This document shows, piece by piece, positions 52,446 to 60,332 of a stretch of DNA of 64,000 nt. The DNA is from Desulfobacter curvatus DSM 3379. GTDB taxonomy: Bacteria; Desulfobacterota; Desulfobacteria; Desulfobacterales; Desulfobacteraceae. The stretch covers positions 1 to 64,000 of the forward strand of contig NZ_KB893123.1 in NCBI RefSeq assembly GCF_000373985.1. Direction: 5' to 3'. A program made the position numbers and the translations under genes. Numbering within the stretch: position 1 is the first letter of the stretch; each line of letters begins with the position of its first letter. Below the pieces are notes generated by a model. The model saw only the letters and a program-made list of their open reading frames with translations, was not told the DNA's origin and searched no databases.

Positions 52446-52462
52446 CTGTGTAGCTTACACAG
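52446..52462 (+). promoter_or_regulatory. Small perfect hairpin upstream of cheB
   Basis: CTGTGTA-GCT-TACACAG, a 7-bp stem with a 3-base loop, directly after the repeat copy and 30 bases before the cheB ATG. The copy near 22645-22660 has the left half of the same sequence, so it may belong to a longer form of the repeat. Confidence 0.5.
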
Positions 52463-52492
52463 ACTTAGAAAAGTACAAAAGGGCCTCTTTCA

Positions 52493-53530
52493 ATGCCTAA
52501 TGAAATTAAAGTACTTGTGGTAGATGATTCAGCCGTTGTCAGGAAGGTATTTAAAGAACAACTGTCCCGGCACCCGGACATTACGGTAATTGATACGGCC
52601 CCTGACCCGTACATCGCCCGGGATAAAATTGTTAGATTAAAACCGGATGTTATTACGCTGGATATAGAAATGCCGCGTATGGATGGAATTACTTTTTTAA
52701 AAAAATTAATGAAGTATTATCCGCTCCCAGTCATCATTGTCAGTTCTTTGAGTACAAAAGGAAGCGACCTTGCCATGGAAGCGTTAGCCATTGGGGCATT
52801 GGAAGTGATGGCAAAACCCGATAACGCCTATTCGGTAGGAGATGTCAGTGTGCAGCTCGCCGAAAAAATCAGGGCGGTGCATGCAGCCCAATTTCCCCGA
52901 CGCGGTCAACAACACAATTCAATCCCCCCCCAAAAAATCGTATCCATGGCACCGTCTAAAAACACCAATAAAATTATTGCCATCGGCGCGTCAACCGGTG
53001 GGGCGGAAGCCATTAAGAATGTTCTGACCCAAATGCCGAAAAACTCGCCGGGTATTGTTGTTGTACAGCACATGCCGGCTCAATTCACCAAGTCCTTTGC
53101 CGGGCGGCTGAATGAATTGTGCCAAATGCGTATTAAAGAAGCAAAAAACAGGGATTCTGTAATAAGTGGTCAAGTTCTTATTGCCCCGGGTAATTATCAC
53201 ATGCTTTTAAAACGAAGTGGTGCCAAATATTTTGTGGCGGTTAAAACAGGTCCTCTTGTTCACTATCAGCGGCCGGCTGTGGATGTTTTATTTCGGTCGG
53301 TTGCAAGGCTCGCCGGGGCCAATGCTGTGGGTATTATTTTGACCGGTATGGGTAAAGATGGCGCACAAGGATTGCTTGAAATGAAAAAAGCGGGGGCGAC
53401 AACGATTGCCCAGGATGAAAAATCAAGCGTGGTTTACGGGATGCCCAAGGAAGCACGATTGATAGGGGCTGTGGATTATGTGGAAGATATTCACAATATA
53501 GCAGCAAAGGCCTGTTCATTTTTTAAATAA
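52493..53530 (+). CDS. cheB: Chemotaxis methylesterase CheB
   Basis: Removes methyl groups from receptors when phosphorylated. The 345-residue protein has a receiver (1-125; VLVVDDSAVVRKV, phospho-Asp in ITLDIEMPRMDG) and a methylesterase domain (from about 165; IGASTGGAEAI with the Ser, VQHMPAQFT with the His, LTGMGKDGAQGL with the Asp). Full length and all catalytic residues. Its TAA begins a short repeat copy. Confidence 0.96.
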   Translation: MPNEIKVLVVDDSAVVRKVFKEQLSRHPDITVIDTAPDPYIARDKIVRLKPDVITLDIEMPRMDGITFLKKLMKYYPLPVIIVSSLSTKGSDLAMEALAIGALEVMAKPDNAYSVGDVSVQLAEKIRAVHAAQFPRRGQQHNSIPPQKIVSMAPSKNTNKIIAIGASTGGAEAIKNVLTQMPKNSPGIVVVQHMPAQFTKSFAGRLNELCQMRIKEAKNRDSVISGQVLIAPGNYHMLLKRSGAKYFVAVKTGPLVHYQRPAVDVLFRSVARLAGANAVGIILTGMGKDGAQGLLEMKKAGATTIAQDEKSSVVYGMPKEARLIGAVDYVEDIHNIAAKACSFFK

Positions 53531-53541
53531 CGGCCATGGGC
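53528..53541 (+). repeat. Stop-codon-linked repeat, short 5' fragment behind cheB
   Basis: Only the first 14 bases, TAACGGCCATGGGC, starting with the cheB stop; the rest of the element is absent. A 14-base match alone could be chance, but the position at a stop codon supports it. Confidence 0.5.
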
Positions 53542-53618
53542 ATTATTAAACATTGTTCAAATACTGTTGGATGAATCAAAACAGTTGAAGAACGAAAAAA
53601 GAGAGAAGAGTGACTAAA

Positions 53619-54377
53619 ATGAAAAAAAATATATTGGATTCCCCAACAGCATTTTCTAAGGATGATATCATACGTATTATTAATGGGTTACCCCTTGCGG
53701 TTGTAGTGATTGACAAGGACCGAAAACTGGTATTGGCAAACAAGATGGCCTCCATGTTTGTAAATAAAGAGGGGGATCTTCTGGTCGGACAGGTAGTCGG
53801 GGCGGCCTTTGGCTGTATTCATCACAAAGATGTCCCCGAGGGCTGCGGATTCGGAAAAGAGTGCCTTAAATGCAAATTACAGATAACAGTGAATGATACC
53901 CTTGAAAATGATAGTGGGTCTTTTATGGTTGAGACGACCATGGCCTTTAATTCTATCGGCCGCAGGCATTTGAGAATAACAACCCAGCCCGTGGAATTGC
54001 AAAAAGGAAAGGCCGTTTTACTGTCAATTGAGGATATTACACAGGCAAAAAAATATGAGCATGCAAAAATAGAAAAGGAAAAACTGACAGCGGTAATTCG
54101 AACCGCAGGCGCCATATGCCATGAAATCAATCAGCCTTTAATGGCAATTTCAGGTTTTTCAGAATTATTAATTGACGACGTCCGCCATGGACAAATCCAG
54201 GAAGAAAATGTCAAGGAAATTAGAGACCAGGCAGAACGGTTATCTCAAATTACAAACAAGCTGATGGTCATTACCCAATACAAAACAAAAAAATATTTGC
54301 GTTCCGAAATTTTGGATCTTGACGCAGCATCTTCAAATGTTGCACCAGGTATTAACCCCAAAGAGGAAAATAAATGA
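53619..54377 (+). CDS. PAS-DHp protein without an ATPase domain
   Basis: A 252-residue protein: PAS domain (about 15-140) with a Cys cluster (AFGCIHHKDVPEGCGFGKEC, then a further Cys), then a DHp helix pair with an intact H box (AGAICHEINQPLMAISGFSE) and the end QYKTKKYLRSEILDLDAASS. The frame closes where an HATPase should begin. The Cys cluster might bind a metal, haem or Fe-S group as a redox sensor (inference). GTG 53610 is an alternative start. Its stop overlaps the next receiver gene, a likely partner. Confidence 0.83.
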   Translation: MKKNILDSPTAFSKDDIIRIINGLPLAVVVIDKDRKLVLANKMASMFVNKEGDLLVGQVVGAAFGCIHHKDVPEGCGFGKECLKCKLQITVNDTLENDSGSFMVETTMAFNSIGRRHLRITTQPVELQKGKAVLLSIEDITQAKKYEHAKIEKEKLTAVIRTAGAICHEINQPLMAISGFSELLIDDVRHGQIQEENVKEIRDQAERLSQITNKLMVITQYKTKKYLRSEILDLDAASSNVAPGINPKEENK

Positions 54378-54763
54378 TGGAAAATAAAAAAATATTAATC
54401 GTTGATGACGAGCCCTCCATTTTAAGGTTGCTTTCCCAATTGTTTACTAAAGCCGGCTATGCTGTTTCCACCGCAGAAAATGCACAGGATGCATTGAAAA
54501 TTATCGAAGAGAATAACATTATGGTCATGTTTTTTGATTTAAATATGCCGGTGATGAACGGTATGGAATTATGTAAGCGCGTTAAAAGCGTTAAGCCTAT
54601 GTCTATTATCTATGCCATTACCGGCTATGCGTCTTTATTTCAACTGTCAGAATGCCTTGACGTCGGCTTTGAAGATTATTTTAAAAAGCCGGTAAATGTA
54701 TCGACGCTGTTAAAGACGGCCGAATCCGCATTCGAAAAAGTAAACCGCTGGAAAAAAATTTAA
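54374..54763 (+). CDS. Single-domain response regulator
   Basis: A 129-residue receiver (ILIVDDEPSILRLL, phospho-Asp in MFFDLNMPVMNG, Thr in AITGYAS, Lys in YFKKPVNV) with no output domain. It overlaps the PAS-DHp gene by four bases and cheR begins two bases after its stop, so it is probably linked to chemotaxis adaptation. Confidence 0.9.
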   Translation: MMENKKILIVDDEPSILRLLSQLFTKAGYAVSTAENAQDALKIIEENNIMVMFFDLNMPVMNGMELCKRVKSVKPMSIIYAITGYASLFQLSECLDVGFEDYFKKPVNVSTLLKTAESAFEKVNRWKKI

Positions 54764-54765
54764 AA

Positions 54766-55563
54766 ATGAATTCAATACTGTTTAAACATAGTGAACTGAA
54801 TGAATTAAAAGCGCTTGTGTTTAAAACCTGTGGCATTAATCTTCACGAGGGAAAGCTTGAATTGCTGAAATCCAAGGTTGCCAAACGCATGCGCATGACC
54901 CAGATGAATGTTCAAGAATACATATCACATTTAAGGTCAAATGAACGTGAGGTAATCGAATTTATCGATACGATAACAACCAATCATTCTTTTTTTTACC
55001 GGGAAAATAAAAGTATTGAACATATCGTCAAACAGTTTGCTTGCCACCCCAAAAGGGAAGTCAAACACTTCAAGGTATGGTGTGCGGCATGTTCCACCGG
55101 AGATGAACCTTACACTACGGCTGTCCAGTTAAAGGCTTTGGGTGTAACCTTTTCTATCCTGGCCACAGACATATCTCACTCCGTGCTGGAGATTGCCCAA
55201 AAGGGGATATATAAAGATGATAAAATCAAGCAGGTGCCCTTGTCTATCCTGCATCGTTATTTTCAGAAAGGAACCGGCAACTATAAGGGATATTTAAAAG
55301 TTAAGAAAGAAATACAACAGCACATCACCTTCAAAAAATTTAATTTGATTTCAGACCGCATCCCTCGCTCGGACTTTGATGCCGTTTTATGTAGAAATGT
55401 AATGATCTATTTTGATAATCAAACCAGTGAAGCGGTTGTAAATAAATTATACCAATCCCTTTACGCCGGGGGTTTTTTTGCCATCGGCAATGCTGAAAGT
55501 CTGATGAACATGAAGCATTCTTTTAAATCCGTGGCAGGAATACCCAGCCTTTATGTAAAATAA
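54766..55563 (+). CDS. cheR: Chemotaxis methyltransferase CheR
   Basis: Methylates receptor glutamates using S-adenosylmethionine. The 265-residue protein has the N-terminal helical domain (LKSKVAKRMRMTQMNVQEYI), TTNHSFFYRE, the SAM site VWCAACSTGDEPYTTA, and CRNVMIYFD. Last gene of the che operon; it starts two bases after the receiver gene. Confidence 0.95.
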   Translation: MNSILFKHSELNELKALVFKTCGINLHEGKLELLKSKVAKRMRMTQMNVQEYISHLRSNEREVIEFIDTITTNHSFFYRENKSIEHIVKQFACHPKREVKHFKVWCAACSTGDEPYTTAVQLKALGVTFSILATDISHSVLEIAQKGIYKDDKIKQVPLSILHRYFQKGTGNYKGYLKVKKEIQQHITFKKFNLISDRIPRSDFDAVLCRNVMIYFDNQTSEAVVNKLYQSLYAGGFFAIGNAESLMNMKHSFKSVAGIPSLYVK

Positions 55564-55615
55564 CAAAGAAATTCAGACATAACCGTTTGAAATTACGTTA
55601 CCCTGCTTGACAACC

Positions 55616-55670
55616 CACAACCGGAATCGTTGTGAGCTAAGTCCGGTATCGGACCAGCCCATGGCTGTTA
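55616..55670 (-). repeat. Stop-codon-linked repeat, copy behind the ABC transporter ATPase
   Basis: Minus strand, directly after the ATPase-gene TAA so that two TAA triplets stand in tandem. The arms differ in sequence but keep pairing: GGGCT with AGCTC (one G-U) and TCCG with CGGA. The second hairpin is CACAAC/GTTGTG. Confidence 0.8.
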
Positions 55671-56414
55671 TTATAAAATCTGGCTCAGGAACAGCTTGGC
55701 GCGGTCATTTTTAGTGTGATTGAAAAATTCATCCGGCGTTCCCTGTTCAACAATGGCACCGTGATCCATGAAGATGATTCTGTCTGCAACTTCCCTTGCA
55801 AAACCCATTTCATGAGTGACAACAGCCATTGTCATCCCTTCTTTGGCAAGTTTGGTCATAACATCTAAAACTTCACCGATCATTTCAGGGTCAAGGGCCG
55901 AGGTCGGTTCATCAAAGAGCATGATTTTCGGGGTCATGGCAAGGGCTCTTGCAATGGCAACCCGCTGCTGCTGTCCGCCGGAAAGTTTACCCGGATATTC
56001 ATCCGCTTTTTGTAAAATACCCACTTTTTCAAGCAGTTTTGTTGAAATCCCGGTGGCTTCTTCACGGGTTCGTTTTCTGACAACAAGCTGGGCAAGGTTC
56101 AGGTTTTCCATGACCGTTTTATGGGGGAAGACGTTAAACGACTGGAATACCATTCCGACTTCTTCACGAACCTCGTTGATATCGGTTGCCTTATCGTAAA
56201 TATCAACACCATCAATGATAATTTTACCGGCATCAATGGTTTCAAGCTGGTTGATTGATCTTAAGAGTGTACTTTTACCGGAGCCGCTCGGGCCGATGAT
56301 AACGACTTTCTCACCATCATGAATGTCCAGTGAAACGCTGTCCAGTGCTTTTAACTCGCCGTAGAATTTACTGACATTTTCTATATGTACAAGGATTTTG
56401 CTATTCATCGTCAC
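55671..56414 (-). CDS. Polar amino-acid ABC transporter, ATP-binding protein
   Basis: A 247-residue ATPase of the GlnQ/HisP type: Walker A IIGPSGSGKSTLLRSI, signature KLSGGQQQRVAIARALAM, Walker B IMLFDEPTSALDPE and switch His in VVTHEMGF. It powers uptake of a polar amino acid together with the permease it overlaps by 14 bases and the binding protein upstream. GTG start with GGAGG upstream. Confidence 0.94.
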   Translation of the reverse strand: MTMNSKILVHIENVSKFYGELKALDSVSLDIHDGEKVVIIGPSGSGKSTLLRSINQLETIDAGKIIIDGVDIYDKATDINEVREEVGMVFQSFNVFPHKTVMENLNLAQLVVRKRTREEATGISTKLLEKVGILQKADEYPGKLSGGQQQRVAIARALAMTPKIMLFDEPTSALDPEMIGEVLDVMTKLAKEGMTMAVVTHEMGFAREVADRIIFMDHGAIVEQGTPDEFFNHTKNDRAKLFLSQIL

Positions 56415-57195
56415 TTATCTTATCCTCCATGATGCCCACAAGTTTTGACAAAATCAATGTGATTACAAGGTAAATAAGGGCTACCATTGTGTATGTTTCA
56501 AAATAATCGAATGATTCAGATGCGAATTCCCTGCCCCGCCTTAAAAGATCGGAAACGGCAAGGATTGAAACAAGGGAAGAATCCTTTAAAAGGGCGATAA
56601 ATTCATTGCCAACAGGCGGCAGTATGGTTTTGACTGCCTGGGGAAGGATAACGTGCTTGGTTGTCTGTGACGAAGTCATTCCAAGCGATCTGGCTGCCTC
56701 GGTCTGGCCTTTTGGAATGGCATCGATACCGGCTCTGAAAATTTCGGCCATATAGGCACCGTAACAGATCGACATGGCAATGATTGCGCAGACTTCAGCG
56801 GGCAGTGAAACAAATTTTCCCAATGCAAAGTAGATGTAAAAGAGCTGAACCAGAAGCGGAATTCCCCTGATAACTTCAACATAAAGGGAGGCAATTCCGT
56901 TGATAAACCTGTTTTTGGAAATTCTTCCAAGCCCTGCAATCAGACCAAAAAACAGTGATAAAAAAATTGATGCGATGGTTACTTTGAAGGTGACATAAAT
57001 CCCATCCGGTAGAAATTTTATTATGTCAAGATACGGTTCGGGTTTAAAATAGACGAGTGCGGCAATAGTTGATATGGCACCAACAAAGGTCACCCGCCAA
57101 GCAGTTAACAATCCGATATCATCTTTTTTGGGAATCGCCCCACCTTCGGAAATTTCTATTTTTTTGGGTTTTTCAGCACTACCAGACATTGGCAT
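56401..57195 (-). CDS. Polar amino-acid ABC transporter, permease
   Basis: A 264-residue HisM/GlnP-family permease with an N-terminal extension carrying one membrane helix and then five or so core helices. The EAA loop that contacts the ATPase is seen in EAARSLGMTSSQTTKHVILPQ. I start at ATG 57195, with AAGGAAAG upstream; the frame is open to 57237. One permease gene implies a homodimer. An attenuator-like terminator separates it from the binding-protein gene. Confidence 0.92.
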   Translation of the reverse strand: MPMSGSAEKPKKIEISEGGAIPKKDDIGLLTAWRVTFVGAISTIAALVYFKPEPYLDIIKFLPDGIYVTFKVTIASIFLSLFFGLIAGLGRISKNRFINGIASLYVEVIRGIPLLVQLFYIYFALGKFVSLPAEVCAIIAMSICYGAYMAEIFRAGIDAIPKGQTEAARSLGMTSSQTTKHVILPQAVKTILPPVGNEFIALLKDSSLVSILAVSDLLRRGREFASESFDYFETYTMVALIYLVITLILSKLVGIMEDKISDDE

Positions 57196-57264
57196 TTTTA
57201 CTTTCTTTCCTTGTTTAAAAGCCTGTTCGACAACCATGGCTATGGAACTTTTTACGATACTATT

Positions 57265-57294
57265 AAAAAAGCCTGATCAAAAATGACCAGGCTT
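57265..57294 (-). terminator. Intercistronic terminator inside the ABC transporter operon
   Basis: On the minus strand AAGCCTG and CAGGCTT form a stem, extended by TCA/TGA past a mismatch, followed by TTTTTT. It lies between the binding-protein gene and the permease gene, so it should let most transcripts stop after the binding protein and few continue. Confidence 0.75.
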
Positions 57295-57310
57295 TGTGTA
57301 CACAATTAAA

Positions 57311-58069
57311 TTATTGCAGCCACTTTTTTTCAAGCTGCTTGTCGATACCTTTAGCCTGCACAGCCTTGATACCTTTGTTGATCAGGTCAACGAGCTCTTT
57401 GTTTCCTTTTTTAACAACGATGCCGTAGTTTTCTTCGGTAAACGGTTTACCGACAATTTTAAATTGACCTTTGTAGCTTTCTTTCTGAAGTGCATAATTA
57501 GCAGCGATTGGCGTATCACAAACAATGCCGTCAATTCTTCCTGCGGCCATGTCTTCAAAAGTAAGGCCGATCTCATCATAAGCTTTCAGCTCAACGCCTC
57601 CCACTTTCTTGATTTCCATTGCGCCGGTTGTACCAATCTGGGCACCTGCTGTTTTGCCCTTGAGATCAGCAACAACTTTTGCAGAAGACGCGGCGGGAAC
57701 AACAAGCACCTGACCTGCATTGACATACGGCATTGAAAAATCCATTGCTTTTTTACGTTTGTCAGTGATCGTTACCGAAGAGATGATTGCATCGTATTTA
57801 CCAACTTCCACACCGGCAAAAATTCCATCCCATGCAGTGTTTTTGATGACAACCTTAAATCCTGCTTCTTTGGCAACAGCGTTCATATAATCAATATCAA
57901 AGCCCACAAGATTTTTATTTTCATCAATCATTTCCATCGGCGGCCAGGTTGCATCCGATGCAACGGTAACAACTCTTTGATCTTCAGCGGCAAAAACGCT
58001 TCCGGGCATTGCCGTCAAACACAAAGAACAGATCGCCAACAGCGCTGTAAATAATCTAAATAGTTTCAT
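57311..58069 (-). CDS. Amino-acid ABC transporter, periplasmic binding protein
   Basis: A 252-residue solute-binding protein of the SBP_bac_3 family. A signal peptide (about 1-27, ending SVFAAEDQ) directs it to the periplasm. Ligand-binding strands include ATWPPMEMIDE, GFDIDYMNAVAKEAG and SSVTITDKRKKAMDFS with the Arg that holds the ligand carboxylate. The specific amino acid cannot be told. GGAGAG precedes ATG 58069. First gene of the leftward transporter operon. Confidence 0.94.
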   Translation of the reverse strand: MKLFRLFTALLAICSLCLTAMPGSVFAAEDQRVVTVASDATWPPMEMIDENKNLVGFDIDYMNAVAKEAGFKVVIKNTAWDGIFAGVEVGKYDAIISSVTITDKRKKAMDFSMPYVNAGQVLVVPAASSAKVVADLKGKTAGAQIGTTGAMEIKKVGGVELKAYDEIGLTFEDMAAGRIDGIVCDTPIAANYALQKESYKGQFKIVGKPFTEENYGIVVKKGNKELVDLINKGIKAVQAKGIDKQLEKKWLQ

Positions 58070-58313
58070 AATACTCTCCTGTATCAATTAAGTTTAAAAT
58101 TAATTTGACCTGATAAATACGCATTCGACTTTTTGAAGTCAAACGAAAAAGTTGCAGCGTTTTTTTTGTTTGCCTTTGTTTTTGAATTATGGTTAATAAT
58201 CCAGCTTGATTTTAGTTGATGTTGAAACAATTTCAAAGAAAGAAAAAAATTTATATTATATTCAGTGCGTTTTGTGTCATGTGATAAAATATATGGTAGC
58301 CTGAAAAGGTACA

Positions 58314-59249
58314 GTGCTTAAAACAAGTGATGATTTTATGATGCTTCAAAATAAAAAATTAAGAATCGCCGGTGCATATATTCTTCTGATTTTAACAACA
58401 TTTTTCTGGGGTGTTACATTTGTTGTTGTTAAAGATGCTGTGAATCAGGTGGACGTATTTGTTTTTCTTGCCCAAAGGTTTATTGCCGCCGCATTGATTC
58501 TTCTGCTTCTGTGGCCATTTTTAAAACGGCCGATAAACGGCAAAACCCTTTTAAAGGGTGGTGTTTTAGGGGTAATGCTTTTCGGCGGCTTTGCGTTTCA
58601 AACGGTGGCGCTTTTATATACTTCGGCATCAAATACGGCGTTTTTAACCGGGCTGAATGTTGTTTTTGTCCCCCTTTTATCTGCCGTTATTTTTAAAAAA
58701 GCCATTGCGGCAAAATCTCTTGCAGGTGCTGTGCTCGCCTTTATCGGGCTGTATCTTTTATGCGCAACAGGAACAAGCTGGTCTTTTAACAAGGGCGATC
58801 TTTTTGGCTTTGCTTGTTCGATCTGCATTGCGATTCACATTATATATACCGGGAAATATGCCCGGGAGTGTGATGTCTACTGGCTGACAACGATTCAGCT
58901 GGGTGTGATCGGTCTGCTGAGCCTGCTCATCGCATATTTTACGGGGCATGATGCACTTGCCTGGTATCCTGAAATTCGTGATGCCCTTATTATCTGCGTA
59001 TTGTTTGCAACGATATTTGCATTTCTGGTTCAAACAGGCATGCAGCAATTCATCAGTCCGCCATCAACCGCTCTGATCTTCTGCCTTGAACCTGTTTTTG
59101 CAGCCGTTTGTGCCTATTTTTTGATTGACGAAAATATTGGCGTAAACGGCTTGATCGGTGCGGGGCTGATCCTTCTTGGGATGATTCTTTCGGAAATTAA
59201 GCTTAAAAAATTTAAAGGGTTCAGGTCTGCTTTTGGGGCATTATATTAA
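58314..59249 (+). CDS. EamA-family drug/metabolite transporter
   Basis: A 311-residue permease with ten predicted membrane helices in two EamA repeats (about 20-150 and 165-300). FFWGVTFVVVKDAV near the N-terminus is typical of the family. Substrate unknown; relatives export amino acids or metabolites. GTG 58314 has AAGG upstream; ATG 58338 or 58341 are possible starts. It is divergent from the amino-acid uptake operon, with 244 bases between them. Confidence 0.88.
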   Translation: MLKTSDDFMMLQNKKLRIAGAYILLILTTFFWGVTFVVVKDAVNQVDVFVFLAQRFIAAALILLLLWPFLKRPINGKTLLKGGVLGVMLFGGFAFQTVALLYTSASNTAFLTGLNVVFVPLLSAVIFKKAIAAKSLAGAVLAFIGLYLLCATGTSWSFNKGDLFGFACSICIAIHIIYTGKYARECDVYWLTTIQLGVIGLLSLLIAYFTGHDALAWYPEIRDALIICVLFATIFAFLVQTGMQQFISPPSTALIFCLEPVFAAVCAYFLIDENIGVNGLIGAGLILLGMILSEIKLKKFKGFRSAFGALY

Positions 59250-59278
59250 TTCGGCAGCAAAATGAGATGGCCGGACCA

Positions 59279-60010
59279 TTACCCATGGTGTATGCCTTCA
59301 AACGGAACACACCAAAACGGTTTAAAAACAATGGGAGAATCTGAATGACCGGCGGCAGCCACAATTTTGCCGGGTTCGGGCCGCCAGTGGAAAAACTGCC
59401 ACCTGGGATCGGTCCGGCCGGTGCCGCTGAACGTGATTTGAATTTCAGTTTCAGTTGCATTGAAGGAAAAGCTGTTTAACGGTATGGATAGTCCCTTGCC
59501 AACCGCCTTGATATAAGCCTCTTTCAGAGTCCAGATATCAAAAAACAGTTTTCTTTTTTCAGCCCCTGATGCCTTTGAGACAAGAGCTGCTTCAGATGAA
59601 GAAAAAAATCGTTTGGCAATGGAAAGGTCCGTGCGCCGCCCCACATCTTCCACATCCACGCCCACGTCAGTATTTCGGCACAGTGCGCACACTGCTACGC
59701 CATGGCTGTGGGAGAGGTTGAAATGAATATCCGGAAATCCAACAAGAAAAGGTTTGCCGTGTTCATTGGTTGAAAAGCTAAGGGATTGCGGATCCTGCCG
59801 GGTCACCCCGGCAATCAAATACCGCACCAAGGCTCTGGACACCAGGCTGAGGTGACGGTCTGACGGCTTCAGGTACCGGTCCGCCTTCCGGATTTCAGCA
59901 GGGCAAAGACAGCTCCTGTATTGATTTAAAAGACAAGGATCTGATATCTGGTCTGCCCGGGTGTAGTATACATGGATCTGACCGGAATCCGGAGCGGAAA
60001 ATTTCATCAT
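59279..60010 (-). CDS. 4'-phosphopantetheinyl transferase, Sfp type
   Basis: Moves the phosphopantetheine arm of CoA to a Ser of carrier proteins. The 243-residue length and the motifs GVDVEDVGR (Mg-binding acids), WTLKEAYIKAVGKGLS and FNLSHSHGVAVC are those of the two-half Sfp group, which usually serves secondary-metabolite or fatty-acid carriers. No polyketide or peptide synthetase is in the window. It is divergent from the Fe-alcohol dehydrogenase. Confidence 0.93.
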   Translation of the reverse strand: MMKFSAPDSGQIHVYYTRADQISDPCLLNQYRSCLCPAEIRKADRYLKPSDRHLSLVSRALVRYLIAGVTRQDPQSLSFSTNEHGKPFLVGFPDIHFNLSHSHGVAVCALCRNTDVGVDVEDVGRRTDLSIAKRFFSSSEAALVSKASGAEKRKLFFDIWTLKEAYIKAVGKGLSIPLNSFSFNATETEIQITFSGTGRTDPRWQFFHWRPEPGKIVAAAGHSDSPIVFKPFWCVPFEGIHHG

Positions 60011-60332
60011 AAATACGGCCTGCTTTTTTTTATTTTTCGTATCATCAGGTTTTAAAAGAATACTATCATACCATAAAAAAAATCCTTTTTAAGCTTTAAA
60101 CCCATAGACTCAAAGCAACCGGCTTTGGGTTTGTAGATAGGATAATTTTTGTCAGCGATAACAAGGATTTTCAGAAATCAGGCTTGAAATGCTGTGTTAA
60201 GCAAGTTATTCTTTTACGTTTAAGTTTATTTTTACCTGTTTTAAAATTTGAGGCCAAAAGGAAAAAGGAAATTCAAATTTTTGTTCAGGAAAGTACATGG
60301 ATTTATAGTTTAGTTAGGATAACAAAAGTAAA
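60011..60332. other. Divergent intergenic region, no gene
   Basis: 322 bases, AT-rich, between the Sfp-type gene (leftward) and the alcohol dehydrogenase (rightward). AGGATAAC before 60333 is the latter's ribosome site. I see no RNA gene, repeat copy or clear operator. Confidence 0.5.
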
